Shown here: positions 10,900 through 20,468 of the stretch, piece by piece
How the letters are laid out: every line of letters begins with the position of its first letter
How positions within the stretch are numbered: position 1 is the first letter of the stretch
Assembly: GCF_002563895.1 (NCBI RefSeq)
Contig: NZ_PDJB01000001.1
Span: forward strand, 2,649,501-2,713,500
Origin: Pseudomonas lurida
GTDB lineage: Bacteria > Pseudomonadota > Gammaproteobacteria > Pseudomonadales > Pseudomonadaceae
DNA length: 64,000 bases
Reading direction: 5' to 3'
Program-made: the position numbers and the translations under genes
Notes under the pieces: generated by a model
Database searches by the model: none
Told to the model about the DNA's origin: nothing
Seen by the model: the letters and a program-made list of their open reading frames with translations, nothing else

Positions 10900-11331
10900 C
10901 GTTTCTGCGGTAACGGCGGGTCACTTTGGAAAAAGCCGGAATGCCGGCCCAGCCAAAAGTCACCAAGAGGGTTCTTGCCCCAAACCCCTGTCGAATTCCA
11001 GCCAGCGTGTTTAACAGGGCGCCTAAGATCAAGATCACAAGCGCGGCGGCCTTAGAACCGACCGGTGACTCAGCGTCGACCTCGGTCAAAGGTGGGAGCT
11101 GGCTTGCCTGCGATGGCATCCACCGGGTGTGCCTGATGTACCGCGGTGTTTGCATCGCAGGCAAGCCAGCTCCCACAGAAAAGCAATCTGCGGCCCACGG
11201 ATTCAAGCCTGCGTTCAGGCACATCGAGCCTAAGCGAGGTGCCGAGTGTTGGGGCAAGAGCCCTTGGGTTATTTTGGACTGAGCCGGCATTCCGGCTTTT
11301 TCCAAAGTGACCCGCCGTTACCGCAGAAACG
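10900..11331. repeat. MITE-like element with 49-bp perfect terminal inverted repeats
   Basis: Positions 10900-10948 and 11283-11331 are exact reverse complements (49 of 49 bases, starting CGTTTCTGCGGTAACGGCGG). Between them are segments that match, in inverted order, the repeat region at about 49640-50150: the CCTAAGATCAAGATC tract, the GCGCGGCGGCCT tract and CTCGGTCAAA. A REPIN lies in the middle. There is no transposase frame. It resembles intergenic repeat families of fluorescent pseudomonads. Confidence 0.85.
11092..11176. repeat. REPIN nested in the 10900-11331 element
   Basis: GTGGGAGCTGGCTTGCCTGC and its inverted copy GCAGGCAAGCCAGCTCCCAC face each other across about 45 bp. Confidence 0.9.
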
Positions 11332-11344
11332 AATAGGTGCCCAG

Positions 11345-12955
11345 TCAACCGCCAACAACAGGCACCAAAAACGCCGCTTCCAGCAACTGTCGCGTATACC
11401 CATGCTGTGGCGCAGCAAATATCCCCGCCGCATCCCCCTGTTCCACCACCTGTCCATGCTTCACCACCATCAACTGATGGCTCAACGCCTTGACCACCGC
11501 CAAGTCATGGCTGATAAACAGATAGGTCAAGTTGTACTTGGCCTGCAAACTGCGCAACAACTCCACCACCTGCCGCTGCACCGTGCGATCCAGCGCGGAC
11601 GTCGGCTCATCCAGCAAAATCAGGCGCGGTTTAAGCACCAGCGCCCGGGCAATGGCAATGCGCTGGCGCTGGCCACCCGAAAACTCATGCGGGTAGCGGT
11701 GCCGCGATTCCGGATCCAACCCCACTTCCTTGAGCGCCGCAATAATCGCCGCTTCTTGCTCGGCCGGCGTGCCCATCTTGTGGATACGCAACCCTTCACC
11801 GACGATCTCGCTGACACACATCCGCGGGCTCAAGCTGCCGAACGGATCCTGGAACACCACCTGCATTTCCCGACGCAACGGGCGTACCTGCTGCTGGGTG
11901 AGACGATCCAGTTGCTGGCCTTCAAACCGAATCCCGCCCTTGCTGGCGATCAGTCGCAAAATCGCCAGGCCCAAGGTGGATTTGCCCGAGCCACTTTCGC
12001 CGACGATGCCCAGGGTTTGTCCCTGGGGCAGGCTGAAGTTGATGCCGTCCACTGCCTTGACGTAATCGACAGTGTTGCGCAAAAAGCCCTTCTTGATCGG
12101 GAACCACACTTTCAGGTCATCGACTTCCAGCAACGGCGGGCCGATCACGTTGGTTGCCGGGCCGCCGCTGGGCTCCGCCGCCAACAGTTCCTGGGTGTAC
12201 GGATGCTGGGGCGACTGGAACAGCGTCTCGCAATCGGCTTGCTCGACAATGCAACCCTTTTGCATCACACACACGCGGTGGGCGATGCGTCGCACCAGGT
12301 TCAAGTCGTGGCTGATCAGCAGCAGTGCCATGCCCAGGCGCGCCTGCAGTTCCTTGAGCAATTCCAGGATCTTCAACTGCACCGTCACATCGAGCGCCGT
12401 GGTGGGCTCATCGGCGATCAGCAATTCCGGCTCATTGGCCAATGCCATGGCAATCATCACTCGCTGGCGCTGGCCGCCGGACAGTTCATGGGGCAAGGCC
12501 TTGAGGCGCTTGTGCGGCTCGGGAATGCCCACCAGTTCGAGCAACTCCAGGGTGCGCTGGGTGGCCACCTTGCCGGTGAGCCCCTTGTGCAGGCCCAGCA
12601 CTTCGTTGATCTGCTTCTCGATGTTGTGCAGCGGGTTGAGCGAGGTCATCGGCTCCTGGAAGATCATCGCAATGCGGTTGCCGCGAATGTGGCGCAGGGT
12701 TTTTTCTTTCAGCGTCAGCAGGTCCTGCCCGGCATAGTTGATGGTGCCGGAGGGGTGTCGCGCCAGGGGGTAGGGCAGCAGGCGCAGGATCGAGTGGGCG
12801 GTCACCGATTTGCCGGAGCCGCTTTCACCGACCAGGGCCAGGGTTTCGCCGCGCTTGATATCGAAGCTGACGTTGTTCACCACGCGATGGTGATGGTCGC
12901 CCGTGACGAACTCGACGGAGAGGTCGCGGACTTCGATCAGATTGTCCTGATTCAT
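11345..12955 (-). CDS. nppD: Npp peptide ABC transporter ATPase, two fused ATP-binding domains
   Basis: A 536-residue YejF/NppD-type ATPase with two nucleotide-binding domains. Walker A GESGSGKS occurs in each half, as do the signatures LSGGQRQRV and FSGGQRQRI, and the Walker B motifs LLIADEP and LILLDEP. The start at 12955 (MNQDNLIEVRDLSVEF) is preferred over one eight codons upstream, because it falls 1 bp after the permease stop and aligns with the paralogue's start. As the last gene of the five-gene npp operon, it should energise uptake of peptidyl-nucleoside-type compounds or peptides, as shown for P. aeruginosa NppA1A2BCD. Confidence 0.92.
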   Translation of the reverse strand: MNQDNLIEVRDLSVEFVTGDHHHRVVNNVSFDIKRGETLALVGESGSGKSVTAHSILRLLPYPLARHPSGTINYAGQDLLTLKEKTLRHIRGNRIAMIFQEPMTSLNPLHNIEKQINEVLGLHKGLTGKVATQRTLELLELVGIPEPHKRLKALPHELSGGQRQRVMIAMALANEPELLIADEPTTALDVTVQLKILELLKELQARLGMALLLISHDLNLVRRIAHRVCVMQKGCIVEQADCETLFQSPQHPYTQELLAAEPSGGPATNVIGPPLLEVDDLKVWFPIKKGFLRNTVDYVKAVDGINFSLPQGQTLGIVGESGSGKSTLGLAILRLIASKGGIRFEGQQLDRLTQQQVRPLRREMQVVFQDPFGSLSPRMCVSEIVGEGLRIHKMGTPAEQEAAIIAALKEVGLDPESRHRYPHEFSGGQRQRIAIARALVLKPRLILLDEPTSALDRTVQRQVVELLRSLQAKYNLTYLFISHDLAVVKALSHQLMVVKHGQVVEQGDAAGIFAAPQHGYTRQLLEAAFLVPVVGG

Positions 12956-12956
12956 C

Positions 12957-13976
12957 TCATTTCCTCGGGTCGAAGGCATCGCGAGCGGACTCGCCGATAA
13001 ACACCAGTAAACTCAACATGATCGCCAGCACGGCAAAGGCACTCATGCCCAGCCACGGGGCTTGCAGGTTGGATTTGCCTTGGGCCACCAATTCCCCCAG
13101 CGACGGCGAACCGGCCGGCAGGCCAAAGCCGAGGAAGTCCAGGGCGGTGAGCGTGCCGATGGCGCCGGTGAGAATGAACGGCATGAAGGTCATGGTCGAG
13201 ACCATCGCATTGGGCAGGATATGCCGGAACATGATCGCGCCGTTCTGCATGCCCAATGCCCGGGCGGCGCGTACGTATTCCAGGTTGCGCCCGCGCAGGA
13301 ACTCGGCACGCACCACGTCCACCAGGCTCATCCAGGAAAACAGCAGCATGATCCCCAGCAACCACCAGAAGTTGGGCTGCACGAAGCTGGCGAGGATGAT
13401 CAACAGGTACAACACCGGCAAGCCGGACCAGATCTCCAGGAAGCGCTGCCCGGCCAGGTCGACCCAGCCGCCGTAGAACCCCTGCAAGGCCCCGGCGATC
13501 ACGCCGATGATCGAGCTGAGCACGGTAAGGGTGAGGGCAAACAGCACCGACACGCGAAACCCGTAGATCACCCGCGCCAGCACATCGCGGCCCTGGTCAT
13601 CGGTACCCAGCAAATTAATTGAAGAGGGCGGCGCGGGGGCGGGCACCTTGAGGTCATAGTTGATGCTTTGGTAGCTGAACGGGATCGGCGCCCACAAGGT
13701 CCAGGCATCCTTGGCCTTGAGCAGTTCCTGGATATACGGGCTCTTGTAGTTGGCCTCCAGCGGGAATTCACCGCCAAAGGTGGTCTCCGGGTAGCGCTTG
13801 AGCGCCGGGAAGTACCAGCCACCGTCGTAGTGCACGGCCAGTGGCTTGTCGTTGGCGATCAGCTCGGCGCCCAGGCTCAGCACGAACAGGATCAGGAACA
13901 GCCACAGCGACCACCAGCCGCGCTTGTTGGCCTTGAACCGCTCGAACCGGCGGCGATTGAGGGGGGACAGGTTCAT
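12957..13976 (-). CDS. nppC: Npp ABC permease, YejE-like
   Basis: A 339-residue OppC/YejE-type inner-membrane permease. The start at 13976 (MNLSPLNRRRFERF) matches the paralogue at 6438 and lies 1 bp after the upstream stop. An N-terminal membrane segment is followed by a periplasmic insert (about 45-135) and the binding-protein-dependent transport domain with EAA loop EYVRAARALGMQNGAIMFRH. It forms the membrane channel with nppB. Confidence 0.93.
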   Translation of the reverse strand: MNLSPLNRRRFERFKANKRGWWSLWLFLILFVLSLGAELIANDKPLAVHYDGGWYFPALKRYPETTFGGEFPLEANYKSPYIQELLKAKDAWTLWAPIPFSYQSINYDLKVPAPAPPSSINLLGTDDQGRDVLARVIYGFRVSVLFALTLTVLSSIIGVIAGALQGFYGGWVDLAGQRFLEIWSGLPVLYLLIILASFVQPNFWWLLGIMLLFSWMSLVDVVRAEFLRGRNLEYVRAARALGMQNGAIMFRHILPNAMVSTMTFMPFILTGAIGTLTALDFLGFGLPAGSPSLGELVAQGKSNLQAPWLGMSAFAVLAIMLSLLVFIGESARDAFDPRK

Positions 13977-13977
13977 C

Positions 13978-15054
13978 TCAATGCTCCCGGCTGGCAAAGT
14001 CGATACGCGGATCGACCAGGGTGTAGGTGAGGTCGCCGATCAGTTTCACGATCAGCCCCAGCAGGGTGAAGATAAACAGCGTGCCGAACACCACCGGGTA
14101 GTCCCGGTTGATCGCCGCTTCAAAGCTCATCAGCCCCAGGCCGTCGAGGGAGAAGATCACCTCCACCAGCAACGAGCCGGTGAAGAAGATGCCGATGAAC
14201 GCCGAGGGGAAACCGGCGATTACCAACAGCATCGCGTTGCGGAACACATGGCCGTACAGCACGCGGTGGTTGGTCAGGCCCTTGGCTTTGGCCGTGATCA
14301 CGTATTGCTTGTTGATCTCGTCGAGAAAGCTGTTTTTGGTCAGCAGGGTCATGGTCGCGAAGTTGCCGATCACCAGCGCGGTGATTGGCAGCGCCAGGTG
14401 CCAGAAGTAATCGAGGATCTTGCCGCCCCAGCTCAGCTCGTCGAAGTTGTTCGACGTGAGCCCACGCAAAGGGAACCAGTCGAAATAACTGCCCCCGGCA
14501 AACACCACGATCAGCAGGATCGCAAACAGGAACGCCGGGATCGCGTAGCCGACGATGATTGCCGAACTGGTCCACACGTCGAAATGGCTGCCGTGGCGCG
14601 TGGCCTTGGCGATCCCCAGGGGGATCGACACCAGGTACATGATCAGCGTGCTCCATAACCCGAGGGAGATGGACACCGGCATCTTTTCCTTGATCAGGTC
14701 GATGACTTTGGCATCACGGAAGAAGCTGTCGCCAAAATCCAGTTGGGCGTAGTTCTTGACCATGATCCACAAACGTTCCGGCGCCGATTTGTCGAAGCCG
14801 TACATCTTCTCGATTTCCTTGATCAGCGCCGGGTCCAGGCCCTGGGCGCCGCGGTAGCTGCTGGAACCGGCGACCGAGACTTCGGCACCACCGCCGGCAA
14901 TGCGGCTGGTGGCCCCTTCAAAGCCTTCGAGCTTGGCGATCATCTGTTCCACCGGGCCACCGGGGGCGGCCTGGATGATGACGAAGTTGATCAGCAGGAT
15001 CCCGAACAGCGTGGGAATGATCAGCAGCAGGCGGCGAAAGATATAGGCCAGCAT
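13978..15054 (-). CDS. nppB: Npp ABC permease, YejB-like
   Basis: A 358-residue DppB/YejB-type inner-membrane permease. It starts with the membrane anchor [18 protein letters not shown], has a periplasmic loop at about 30-110, and ends in the permease domain with [23 protein letters not shown] as the EAA loop. It begins immediately after the nppA2 stop and ends 1 bp before nppC, consistent with one transcript. Confidence 0.93.
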   Translation of the reverse strand: MLAYIFRRLLLIIPTLFGILLINFVIIQAAPGGPVEQMIAKLEGFEGATSRIAGGGAEVSVAGSSSYRGAQGLDPALIKEIEKMYGFDKSAPERLWIMVKNYAQLDFGDSFFRDAKVIDLIKEKMPVSISLGLWSTLIMYLVSIPLGIAKATRHGSHFDVWTSSAIIVGYAIPAFLFAILLIVVFAGGSYFDWFPLRGLTSNNFDELSWGGKILDYFWHLALPITALVIGNFATMTLLTKNSFLDEINKQYVITAKAKGLTNHRVLYGHVFRNAMLLVIAGFPSAFIGIFFTGSLLVEVIFSLDGLGLMSFEAAINRDYPVVFGTLFIFTLLGLIVKLIGDLTYTLVDPRIDFASREH

Positions 15055-16893
15055 TTAATCGCCTCCGCTCGCCGGGTCGGCGGTCTGGGTGGTGTCGAGT
15101 GAGACTGCCGGTTTGGCGTCGGGTTTGGCCCACCAGGTGGCGGTGCCGACATCGTAGCGCGGCGGGACTTTGGGGTGGCCCAGGTGGTCCCAGTACGCCA
15201 CGCGGAAGGTCTTGATGTGCCAGTTCGGGATCACGTAGTAGCCGAACTGCAATACGCGGTCCAAGGCCTTGGCATGCGCTACCAGGCTTTTGCGCGAATC
15301 GGCGTCGATCAGCTCTTCCACCAGTTGGTCGATGGCCGGGTCCTTGAGGCCCATGTAATTGCGGCTGCCTGGTTTGTCGGCGCTGGAGGACTTCCAGAAT
15401 TCCCGTTGTTCGTTACCCGGTGAGGTCGACTGCGGAAAGCTGCCCACCAGCATGTCGAAGTCCCGCGAGCGAATGCGGTTGACGAATTGCGAGACGTCAA
15501 CCCGGCGGATCACCAAGTCAATGCCCAGGTCGGCCAGGTTGCGCTTGAACGGCAGCAGGATGCGTTCGAACTCGGTCTGTGCCAGCAGGAACTCGATTTT
15601 CACCGGTTTGCCGGTGGTATCGACCATCTTGTCATCGACGATGCGCCAGCCGGCTTCCTGCAGCAGTTGATAGGCTTCGCGTTGCTGGGTGCGGATCATG
15701 CCGCTGCCGTCGGTCTTGGCCGGTTCGAAGGCCTGGGTGAAGACTTCGGGCGGGATCTTGTCGCGCAGCGGCTCGAGGATCTTCAGCTCGTCCGGGCCGG
15801 GCAGGCCGGTGGCGGCCATCTCCGAGTTTTCGAAGTAGCTGCGGGTGCGGGTATAGGCGCCGTTGAACAGTTGCTTGTTGCTCCACTCGAAATCCAGCAA
15901 CAGGCTGATGGCCTTGCGCACGCGCACGTCCTGGAACATCGGTTTGCGCATGTTGAACACGAAGCCCTGCATCCCGGTCGGGTTGCCGTTGGGGATTTCT
16001 TCCTTGATCAGGCGGCCTTCGGTCACGGCGGGAATGTTGTAGGCATTGGCCCAGTTCTTCGCGCTGAATTCCAGCCAGTAGTCGAACTGCCCGGCCTTCA
16101 AGGCTTCCAGTGACACGGTGCTGTCGCGGTAATAGTCGGTAATGCGGTTGTCGAAGTTGTAGAAGCCCTTGGCGACCGGCAGGTCCTTGGCCCAATAATC
16201 CTTGACCCGCTCGTAGCGGATCATGCGCCCGGCCTTCACCTCGGCGACCTTGTACGGCCCGCTGCCCAGCGGTACTTCGAGGTTGCCCTTGGCGAAGTCG
16301 CGGGTGGCCCACCAATGCTTGGGCAATACCGGCAGTTGCCCAAGGATCAGCGGCAGTTCGCGGTTATTGGTGCGCTTGAACTTGAACAGCACCTTCAGCG
16401 GGTCTTCGGCTACCACTTCGTCGACGTCGGCGTAATAGGTGCGGTAGATCGGCGAGCCTTCCTTGATCAGTTCCTGAAAGGTAAACACCACGTCTTCGGC
16501 GCGGATCGGGTGACCATCATGGAAGCGCGCTTCGGGGCGCAGGTAGAAGCGCACCCAGCTGTTGTCCGGGGCTTTTTCGATCTTGCCGGCGACCAGGCCG
16601 TATTCGGTGATGGGTTCATCCAGGCTTTGCATGGCCAGGGTGTCGTAGATCAGGCCGAGGTTGTCGGCCGGTACGCCCTTGCTGATGTAGGGGTTGAGGC
16701 TGTCGAACCCGCCCATGGCCGACTCGCGGAATGTGCCGCCCTTGGGCGCATCCGGGTTGACGTAGTCGAAGTGCTTGAAGTCGGCGGGGTATTTCGGCGG
16801 TTCGTTGTACAGCGTCAGCGCATGTTGCGGGGCGGCTTGGGCCACGGTGCACAGCAGAAGGCTGCCGAGCAGGGCAGTACGCAAATACATCAT
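15055..16893 (-). CDS. nppA2: Npp periplasmic peptide-binding protein 2
   Basis: A 612-residue SBP_bac_5 (YejA-like) periplasmic protein. The frame is open about 100 codons further upstream into nppA1, but the ATG at 16893 overlaps the nppA1 stop as ATGA and starts a good signal peptide (MMYLRTALLGSLLLCTVAQAA), so that start is chosen. The N-terminal block KYPADFKHFDYVNPDAPKGG is shared with the other two binding proteins in the window. Two binding proteins ahead of one permease pair is the npp arrangement and suggests two ligand ranges sharing one channel. Confidence 0.92.
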   Translation of the reverse strand: MMYLRTALLGSLLLCTVAQAAPQHALTLYNEPPKYPADFKHFDYVNPDAPKGGTFRESAMGGFDSLNPYISKGVPADNLGLIYDTLAMQSLDEPITEYGLVAGKIEKAPDNSWVRFYLRPEARFHDGHPIRAEDVVFTFQELIKEGSPIYRTYYADVDEVVAEDPLKVLFKFKRTNNRELPLILGQLPVLPKHWWATRDFAKGNLEVPLGSGPYKVAEVKAGRMIRYERVKDYWAKDLPVAKGFYNFDNRITDYYRDSTVSLEALKAGQFDYWLEFSAKNWANAYNIPAVTEGRLIKEEIPNGNPTGMQGFVFNMRKPMFQDVRVRKAISLLLDFEWSNKQLFNGAYTRTRSYFENSEMAATGLPGPDELKILEPLRDKIPPEVFTQAFEPAKTDGSGMIRTQQREAYQLLQEAGWRIVDDKMVDTTGKPVKIEFLLAQTEFERILLPFKRNLADLGIDLVIRRVDVSQFVNRIRSRDFDMLVGSFPQSTSPGNEQREFWKSSSADKPGSRNYMGLKDPAIDQLVEELIDADSRKSLVAHAKALDRVLQFGYYVIPNWHIKTFRVAYWDHLGHPKVPPRYDVGTATWWAKPDAKPAVSLDTTQTADPASGGD

Positions 16894-18719
16894 TGGGCTT
16901 TCTCCGAAGCTTTCAGCCACCATGCACTCAGGCCCAGGCTGTAGGGCGGCGTGGTGACAAAGGCGAACCGGTTGCGGTACGCCAGGCGATGATAGTTGAG
17001 GTACCAATTGGGAATGCTGTAGTGCTGCCACAGCAGCACCCGGTCCAGGGCACGGCCGGCCGCCAGTTGCTCCTCGCGGGTCTTGGCTGCCAGCAGTTGT
17101 TCGAGCAGGTGGTCGACAATCGGGTTGGCGATGCCTGCGTAGTTCTTGCTGCCTTTGATCGCGGCCTGGCTGGAGTGGAAGTACTGCCACTGCTCAAGGC
17201 CCGGGCTCAAGGTCTGGTTGAGGGTGATCAGGATCATGTCGAAGTCGAACTGATCCAGGCGCTGCTTGTACTGGGCGCGGTCGACGGTACGCAGGCGCGC
17301 GTCGATGCCAATGCTGATCAGGTTTTCGACGTAGGGCTGCAGGATGCGCTCTAGGTTCGGGTTGACCAGCAGGATCTCGAAGCGCAGCGGTTGGCCGTCC
17401 TTGTTGAGCAGCCGTTGGCCCGACAGTTTCCAGCCCGCTTCGCCGAGCAAGGCCAGGGCATTGCGCATGGTCTCGCGGGGAATGCCACGCCCGTCGGTCT
17501 GGGGCAGGCTGAAAGGTTGGGTAAACAGGTTGGCCGGCAATTGCTCGCGAAAGGGCGAGAGCATCAGCCATTCATGGCCGGTTGGAACGCCGGTCGCGGA
17601 GAATTCGCTGTTGGGGTAATAGCTCAAGGTGCGTTTGTAGGCGCTGCTGAACAGCGTGCGGTTGGTCCATTCGAAGTCGAACATCAGCCCCAGGGCTTCG
17701 CGTACCTTGGTCTGGCTGAAGGTCGGCCGCCGCGTGTTCATGAACAGGCCCTGGCTCTGGGTAGGAATCTGGTGGGCGATCTGCGCCTTGATCACCTCAC
17801 CCCGGTTCACCGCCGGGAAGGTGTAGCCATTCGCCCAGTTCTTGGCCTGGTGTTCGATATAGATATCAAATTCACCGGCCTTGAAGGCTTCGAAGGCCAC
17901 ATCGCTGTCGCGGTAGAACTCCACCTCGACCTTGTCGTAGTTGTAGAAACCCTGGTTGACCGGCAGGTCCTTGCCCCAGTAGTCCTTGACGCGTTCGAAC
18001 ACCAGTTGCCGACCAGGACTGACCTTGGTGATGCGGTATGGCCCGCTGCCCAAGGGCGGTTCGAAGGTAGTGGCCTTGAAGTCGCGGTTTTTCCAATAGT
18101 GCTGGGGCAACACCGGCAGCTCGCCCAGGCGCAGGATCAGCAACGGGTTGCCGGCACGCTTGAACACGAAGCGAATGCGGTGACGGTTGAGGATATCCAC
18201 GCGCGCCACTTCCTGCAGGTTGGTGCGGTATTGCGGATGGCCTTCGGTCAGCAGGGTGCGATAGGAAAATGCCACGTCATAGGCGGTGATCGGCTTGCCA
18301 TCGTGGAAACGGGCTTCCGGGCGCAGGTTGAATACCACCCAACTGCGGTCTTCGCTGTATTCCACCGATTGGGCGATCAGCCCATAACTGGAGGTAGGCT
18401 CATCGCCAGAGGGCGCGTAGAGCCCCGTGCCGACCATCAACGGCTCATTCAGCTCATTGACGCCGTATTGCAGGAAGTTGGGGGTGGAGACCGGGCTGGA
18501 GCCCTTGAACGTGTAGGGGTTGAGGGTATCGAAGGTGCCAAAGGCCATGACCCGCAAGGTCCCGCCTTTCGGCGCTGCAGGGTTTACCCAATCGAAGTGG
18601 GTGAATTTGGCCGGGTACTTGAGCCTGCCGAACTGCGTATAACCGTGGCTCTCGGTAATCGTCGCGTTCGCCGCAAAGCTCAAGGCCAGACTTATTAGTA
18701 GAAGGAGGGGATGCTTCAA
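16890..18719 (-). CDS. nppA1: Npp periplasmic peptide-binding protein 1 (TTG start)
   Basis: A 609-residue SBP_bac_5 (YejA-like) periplasmic protein with signal peptide MKHPLLLLISLALSFAANA. The only start that preserves the signal peptide is a TTG at 18719; the frame closes with TAA about 11 codons upstream and has no ATG or GTG before the leader. A weak GGAT lies about 10 bp ahead. It is the first gene of the operon nppA1-A2-B-C-D. It sits 235 bp downstream of mltD, the order I recall for other pseudomonads. Confidence 0.9.
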   Translation of the reverse strand: MKHPLLLLISLALSFAANATITESHGYTQFGRLKYPAKFTHFDWVNPAAPKGGTLRVMAFGTFDTLNPYTFKGSSPVSTPNFLQYGVNELNEPLMVGTGLYAPSGDEPTSSYGLIAQSVEYSEDRSWVVFNLRPEARFHDGKPITAYDVAFSYRTLLTEGHPQYRTNLQEVARVDILNRHRIRFVFKRAGNPLLILRLGELPVLPQHYWKNRDFKATTFEPPLGSGPYRITKVSPGRQLVFERVKDYWGKDLPVNQGFYNYDKVEVEFYRDSDVAFEAFKAGEFDIYIEHQAKNWANGYTFPAVNRGEVIKAQIAHQIPTQSQGLFMNTRRPTFSQTKVREALGLMFDFEWTNRTLFSSAYKRTLSYYPNSEFSATGVPTGHEWLMLSPFREQLPANLFTQPFSLPQTDGRGIPRETMRNALALLGEAGWKLSGQRLLNKDGQPLRFEILLVNPNLERILQPYVENLISIGIDARLRTVDRAQYKQRLDQFDFDMILITLNQTLSPGLEQWQYFHSSQAAIKGSKNYAGIANPIVDHLLEQLLAAKTREEQLAAGRALDRVLLWQHYSIPNWYLNYHRLAYRNRFAFVTTPPYSLGLSAWWLKASEKAQ

Positions 18720-18847
18720 GTCAGGGATCCGATCCAGGCAGCTTGGGCTTTATGATCGGTACAGTAACAGCTTGTTCCGGTTGGAAAAAGGCCGTTGGGA
18801 AGGCCCTGCCGAGGGCTGGTGCGGTATTGGAGGGGGTGGCGATCAAA

Positions 18848-18933
18848 TGGGGGCGCTGGCTTGCCTGCAATAGCATCGGCTCGGTATCACTGATACACCG
18901 AGGCGTTTGCATCGCAGGCAAGCCAGCTGCCAC
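18848..18933. repeat. REPIN between mltD and nppA1
   Basis: GGCGCTGGCTTGCCTGCAA and the inverted arm TTGCATCGCAGGCAAGCCAG, slightly diverged, are separated by a short palindromic loop. The rest of the 235-bp mltD-nppA1 gap shows no gene or clear terminator. Confidence 0.85.
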
Positions 18934-18954
18934 GCAGGCTCGCGTTTACCCGGC

Positions 18955-20370
18955 TTATCGTGGCCCGGAAACCACCAGCATCTGCCCAGGCTTGAGCGCC
19001 TGGCCAGTACGGGGGTTCCAGCGCTTGAGATGTTGCATCTCGACATTGAAGCGCTTGGCGACGATGTACAGCGAGTCGCCTTTCTTGACCTTGTATTGCA
19101 CCGGCTTCTTGCTGTCAGCCTTGGCCACGAGCTTGCGCGTGTCCTGCATCACCAGGGTCTGGCCGACCTTGAGGGCCTGGCCGTTGAGCTTGTTCCAGCG
19201 CTGCAGGTCATGCACGTCGACCTTGTTGGCCTTGGCGATCAGCGTCAGGTTGTCGCCACTGCGCACTTTATAACTGCGGGTACGCCCGGCAACGCGCGCG
19301 GTCTCGACTTCGTCGAACACCTGCTTTTTGGGGCGCATCGCCAGTAACTCTTCCGGCTTCATCGTCGAAAGGGTGCTGGTGAGCAGCTGCGCCTTGGAAC
19401 TTGGCACCAGCAAATGCTGGGGACCGTCCAGGGTGGTGCGTTGTTTCAGCGCCGGGTTGAGCTGGAACAGCTCGTCTTCGTCGATCTCGGCCAGCGCGGC
19501 GACCCGCGACAGGTCCATGCTTTGCTTGACTTCAACCACTTCGAAGTACGGCGTGTTGGCAATCGGGTTCAGGTTGACGCCATAGGCCTCGGGCGCCAGC
19601 ACCACCTGGGACAGCGCCAGGAACTTGGGCACGTAGTCCTTGGTTTCCTGGGGCAGGGGCAGGTTCCAGTAGTCGGTCGGCAGGCCAAGCTTCTCGTTGC
19701 GCTCGATCGCCCGGCTCACCGTGCCTTCGCCGGCGTTATAGGCGGCGAGGGCCAGCAGCCAGTCACCGTTGAACATGTCGTGCAGGCGGGTCAGGTAGTC
19801 GAGGGCAGCGGTGGTGGAGGCGGTGATGTCGCGTCGGCCGTCGTAGGCGCGGGTCTGGCGCAGGTTGAAGTAGCGCCCGGTGGAGGGGATGAACTGCCAC
19901 AAACCGACCGCATCGCTGCGCGAATAGGCCATCGGGTTGTAGGCACTTTCTATCACTGGCAGCAGCGCCAGCTCCAGGGGCATGTTGCGTTCTTCAAGGC
20001 GTTCGACGATGTAGTGTATGTAGAGGCTGCCGCGTTCTCCGGCGTTCTCCAGGAAGGAAGGGTTGCTGGCGAACCACAATCGCTGTTGCTCGATTCGCGG
20101 GTTGACGCCTACGCCTTCCTGTAATTGAAAGCCCCGTCGCATGCGTTCCCAGACATCCTGGGGCGCTTCGGGAGTGGGCTTCTCTGAAAGCCAGATGACC
20201 GGCTTCTGCTTGATCTTGGCGTTAAGGTTAGGCTTGGGTTGCACGGTGGATTGTGCGGTGAAATTGGTTGATTGGCAGCCCGCCAGCGTGGCGGACACAG
20301 CCACCGCCACAGCTTGAGCCAGGCGGGTCAATGCGTCTGAATGGTTGGATTTACGAATAGATGACGACAT
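18955..20370 (-). CDS. mltD: Membrane-bound lytic murein transglycosylase D
   Basis: A 471-residue outer-membrane lipoprotein that cleaves peptidoglycan glycan strands to 1,6-anhydromuramyl ends. The lipobox LAGC puts the lipidated Cys at residue 32. The SLT domain carries the catalytic Glu141 (VIESAYNP) and GLWQFIPSTGRYF. Two C-terminal LysM repeats (YKVRSGDNLTLIAKAN and YKVKKGDSLYIVAKRF, about 370-468) bind glycan. The start at 20370 is preferred over one eight codons earlier because it gives a normal lipoprotein leader. A gap of about 100 bp separates it from gloB, and both read leftwards. Confidence 0.95.
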   Translation of the reverse strand: MSSSIRKSNHSDALTRLAQAVAVAVSATLAGCQSTNFTAQSTVQPKPNLNAKIKQKPVIWLSEKPTPEAPQDVWERMRRGFQLQEGVGVNPRIEQQRLWFASNPSFLENAGERGSLYIHYIVERLEERNMPLELALLPVIESAYNPMAYSRSDAVGLWQFIPSTGRYFNLRQTRAYDGRRDITASTTAALDYLTRLHDMFNGDWLLALAAYNAGEGTVSRAIERNEKLGLPTDYWNLPLPQETKDYVPKFLALSQVVLAPEAYGVNLNPIANTPYFEVVEVKQSMDLSRVAALAEIDEDELFQLNPALKQRTTLDGPQHLLVPSSKAQLLTSTLSTMKPEELLAMRPKKQVFDEVETARVAGRTRSYKVRSGDNLTLIAKANKVDVHDLQRWNKLNGQALKVGQTLVMQDTRKLVAKADSKKPVQYKVKKGDSLYIVAKRFNVEMQHLKRWNPRTGQALKPGQMLVVSGPR

Positions 20371-20468
20371 TGGCTGGAAGTAAGTTCCGGGCAAAAATGT
20401 CGGGCGATTCTAGAAACCCGTTTGGTTCCGGTCAACCATTCAGAAAATACGTATCAGATCGCTTCCGC

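Larger units (their letters stand above)
10793..11344. other. Gene-free 552-bp interval holding a repeat element
   Basis: No credible gene. Open frames here read through repeats and lack ribosome-binding sites. The interval consists of the ppiC leader, the 10900-11331 inverted-repeat element and the REPIN nested in it. Confidence 0.8.

Noticed and set aside
10793..11305. Extension of ppiC to a 264-residue protein
   Set aside because: The added part is translated repeat element; the 93-residue form has the proper ribosome-binding site and family length.
16894..17190. Long N-terminal extension of nppA2 reaching into nppA1
   Set aside because: It would overlap nppA1 coding sequence and bury the signal peptide; the ATGA-coupled start at 16893 explains everything.
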